DNA of 7,209 nt from NCBI GenBank assembly GCA_945861175.1, contig CAMATR010000080.1, positions 1 through 7,209 of the forward strand, read 5' to 3'. The position numbers and the translations under genes were made by a program. Shown piece after piece: positions 5,009-7,209 of the stretch. This DNA comes from Chitinophaga pinensis (GTDB taxonomy: Bacteria; Bacteroidota; Bacteroidia; Flavobacteriales_D; Crocinitomicaceae). The notes beneath the pieces were generated by a model. That model ran no database searches. It was not told the origin of the DNA and was given only the letters and a program-made list of their open reading frames with translations. The first letter of the stretch is position 1. Each line of letters starts with the position of its first letter.

Positions 5009-7209
5009 AAAAAGCGCTACGTATTCTTTTTTTAATTCCATGCTTATCGTTTGGTCAGCAGAAAGTTCCGTTTCCAGCTGAAATAAAGTCATTAAAAGGA
5101 AATGAGCAATACTATAATTTTGCGTGGTTTCATGATCTAGCCACGGATGCTATTGGTATTAAAGGATCAAAAATTGAATTAGGAATTGATTTACCTCAGG
5201 AATTAGATGATGCAATCAATACGTTTATAACGAACAACTCGAGATCCAATAAAAAGATCAATCCATTTAATAGGCATGACATTGCAATTGAAGTTGATTT
5301 TTACTGCAATCAACAATTGGTTCAACGGAGAAGTGGCTTTTTTTATAAAGAATTCAAGAAGGATCTTCGCTCAAATCAATGGAAGGAAGATACTACAAAC
5401 TATACCTTTCGAGTGAGATTTGAGCCACCCGTCGCCGGTGATTATTTTGCTAGAATTTCCATTCAAAATAAGTTTGGAGAGTCTTATAATCATTATTTAG
5501 AATTTTCTATCAATGAATCAAGCCACCAGGGATATTTGAAAATTGGAGCGAATGGTAAACATTTGGCTTTTTCAGGAACAGGAAAATCATTTTTTGGAGT
5601 TGGGCAAGATATTCCTTGGACCGAATGGGAAGATTGGAATAAAATGGACCGAGCTGTTGGTCCGAAAAAATTTGAAGAGATTCACTCAGCATTGAAGGCG
5701 TTTGAGGCTGCCGGCGGAAATTTTACGCGCTTTGTTGCTTCACCATGGTTTATGCAATTAGAGTGGGAGGCACTTGGCAATTATAGCCCAAAATTAGGAC
5801 AGGCCTGGGAGTTTGATAGAATTGTTGAATACTGTGATGAGGAAGAAATTTATTTTATTTTTTGCGCATTGATGCACTCACCGCTTGAAAGTCGAACTGA
5901 CGAAAACGATGGAGTACTGCCAGGAATTAGATGGGAAACATATTGTTACAATGACGACGATAAAAGTCGACTAGAGTTTCCTGCTGAACCTCTAATAGGA
6001 ATCAATAAAGCAATTGAATTTTACAGTGATGATAAAGCCAAGGATCATGTCAAAAATTATTTTCGTTATTTGAGCGCACGCTATGGTTATTCGTCATCAC
6101 TAACTGGGTGGCAATTGATGTCTGAAGTTGATGAAACTGCCGAATATAGGGATAAAGAAAATCTAGGGGTAATAAGTGATCATTCTGAGAACCGAAAACA
6201 AGTAAGGATTTGGACGGATGAAATTTCATCATACATGAAAAATGAGTTGATGGATAAACAATTGATAAGTATGGCGATTATAAAAGGCAAGGGGTATTCA
6301 AAAACTTTTTTAGACCCCGAACTTTTCAATTTACCAAACATCGATTATTTCGGTTACCACGATTATATGTTTGAAACAACGCCATCAACTGGAAAGGTTA
6401 GAAATCGAAATTTATTGGTCAGGTATCCATCTGTCAATGAGGTAAATATTGGCTTTCAAAATGGGTCAATTACCTATCCGGATTTTCAGAACAAACCATT
6501 TATTTATGATGAATTTGGTCATATCTTAACAATTCCTAGAAAATATCCTGAAGATGATGGCATCGATCCTACTAAGGATTTCAATAATTGCGCTGATTTT
6601 ATGATCAAACAAGATCTTTGGTTTACACTGACTTCTGGCTGTGCTGTTGCAGGGTTAGATTGGTGGAATCAAGATGAAGTTAAGCGTTATGCAATGTGGA
6701 ATGCATTTTATCCTGCCATAATAAAATTTACACAAGAAATTGATTTCGAAAAGGTTGATTACACTTTAGTTCGCCAAGTAAAAGGAATACCAGTGATTGC
6801 CCAGAGATGGCCATTAACAGAAAAAGAGATTAAGCAGAGCAGTAGCTCAGCGTATGGCAAGGATGATTTATTAGAAGCATATATTCAGGTTTCTTCAGAT
6901 CAAAAACAAGGTTTTGGGTGGATGTCTAATCGCTCTGTGAACTGGTACAATATGATTGATGAATACCCTTGTCTTAAAAGTTTACTAGAAGGCACAGCGC
7001 CCTATCATCAATCCTATATTTCGAAACCAGGTGAGGATGATTTAGCAGATAAACCAATAGATATTGATTCTGATGCTTATTTCATTAAAGTTTATGGATT
7101 AAAAAGGAGGGTAGCCTATACAGTTAGTTTTTATAGCACCACAAGCGGAGATATTATTAAAACGACAGAATTCAGGACAAATGGCAAAGGAATACTTAAA
7201 TTATTTTCT
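5005..7209 (+). CDS. Secreted clan GH-A-like glycoside hydrolase, 3' end outside window
   Basis: The frame runs 735 codons from the ATG at 5005 to the last base without a stop, so the C-terminus is missing. Residues 1-17 are a signal peptide (MKKALRILFL..., probable cut after SFG). Residues about 25-172 look like an N-terminal beta-sandwich of the DUF5060 kind, ending in GDYFARISIQNKFGES (145-160). GYLKIGANGKHLAFSGTGKSFFGVGQDIPW (176-205) is the usual lead-in to a TIM barrel in such enzymes. The barrel (about 195-580) has candidate acid/base Glu374 in GWQLMSEVDE, aromatic/His strand DYFGYHDYMF (447-456), and candidate nucleophile Glu503 in KPFIYDEFGH. A WFTLTSG...LDWWN segment (539-555) follows. 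Residues about 690-735 begin another beta domain. The residue before Glu374 is Ser rather than the usual Asn. The substrate cannot be told; a polysaccharide is inferred. A T9SS sorting domain may follow outside the window. The first bases overlap the yidD stop. Confidence 0.85.
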   Translation, partial: MKKALRILFLIPCLSFGQQKVPFPAEIKSLKGNEQYYNFAWFHDLATDAIGIKGSKIELGIDLPQELDDAINTFITNNSRSNKKINPFNRHDIAIEVDFYCNQQLVQRRSGFFYKEFKKDLRSNQWKEDTTNYTFRVRFEPPVAGDYFARISIQNKFGESYNHYLEFSINESSHQGYLKIGANGKHLAFSGTGKSFFGVGQDIPWTEWEDWNKMDRAVGPKKFEEIHSALKAFEAAGGNFTRFVASPWFMQLEWEALGNYSPKLGQAWEFDRIVEYCDEEEIYFIFCALMHSPLESRTDENDGVLPGIRWETYCYNDDDKSRLEFPAEPLIGINKAIEFYSDDKAKDHVKNYFRYLSARYGYSSSLTGWQLMSEVDETAEYRDKENLGVISDHSENRKQVRIWTDEISSYMKNELMDKQLISMAIIKGKGYSKTFLDPELFNLPNIDYFGYHDYMFETTPSTGKVRNRNLLVRYPSVNEVNIGFQNGSITYPDFQNKPFIYDEFGHILTIPRKYPEDDGIDPTKDFNNCADFMIKQDLWFTLTSGCAVAGLDWWNQDEVKRYAMWNAFYPAIIKFTQEIDFEKVDYTLVRQVKGIPVIAQRWPLTEKEIKQSSSSAYGKDDLLEAYIQVSSDQKQGFGWMSNRSVNWYNMIDEYPCLKSLLEGTAPYHQSYISKPGEDDLADKPIDIDSDAYFIKVYGLKRRVAYTVSFYSTTSGDIIKTTEFRTNGKGILKLFS

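Noticed and set aside
5038..5049. Cys13 in the hydrolase signal peptide as a lipoprotein site
   Set aside because: The preceding residues are LIP, with Pro at -1, which does not fit a lipobox, and the hydrophobic core before it is short. Cleavage after SFG by signal peptidase I fits better.
4883..6232. Minus-strand open frames at 4883-5092, 5510-5692 and 6050-6232
   Set aside because: They are antisense to yidD and the long hydrolase frame, with no motifs; they are shadows of real coding sequence.

Overview
The window reads as a stretch of chromosome from a Bacteroidota bacterium, most likely a member of the Flavobacteriales (a Crocinitomicaceae/Fluviicola-type genome is a guess). The reasons are the AT-rich composition, a C-terminal domain of the type IX secretion system (T9SS) type A sort, start regions with little Shine-Dalgarno character, several TAnnTTTG-like -7 promoter boxes, and a lipoprotein resembling the Bacteroidota family DUF4836. 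I see no mobile element, CRISPR array, tRNA or rRNA. Coding density is high, and no gene-free stretch exceeds about 120 bases.

Layout. Positions 1-1117 hold two co-directional genes linked to c-type heme: the 3' part of a small cytochrome c-like protein, then a T9SS-exported protein with its own CxxCH motif. A hairpin terminator follows at 1145-1168. A minus-strand gene (1167-1727 or 1757) encodes a conserved-looking, very acidic, aromatic-rich protein of unknown function. It is divergent from a 481-residue DUF4836-like lipoprotein (1815-3260), and -7-like boxes face both ways between them. The lipoprotein is followed by msrB (3309-3686), which has an imperfect palindrome touching its start codon. 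msrB overlaps by 11 bases, tail to tail, a minus-strand gene for an exported GH23-like lytic transglycosylase (3676-4635).

From 4754 the plus strand carries yidD, a membrane-protein insertion factor. It overlaps by 4 bases (ATGA) a very large frame, 5005 to the window end, that stays open for 735 codons without a stop. That frame encodes a secreted, multidomain clan GH-A-like glycoside hydrolase.

Taken together, the genes serve mainly the cell envelope: exported heme proteins, a lipoprotein, peptidoglycan cleavage, inner-membrane protein insertion, methionine-sulfoxide repair and a secreted carbohydrate-active enzyme. Only two pairs (1-216 with 236-1117, and yidD with the hydrolase) look like operons. 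I found no convincing new multi-gene system. The most interesting items are the truncated hydrolase with a Ser-Glu where clan GH-A normally has Asn-Glu, the surface-targeted heme-motif protein, and the unknown acidic protein.
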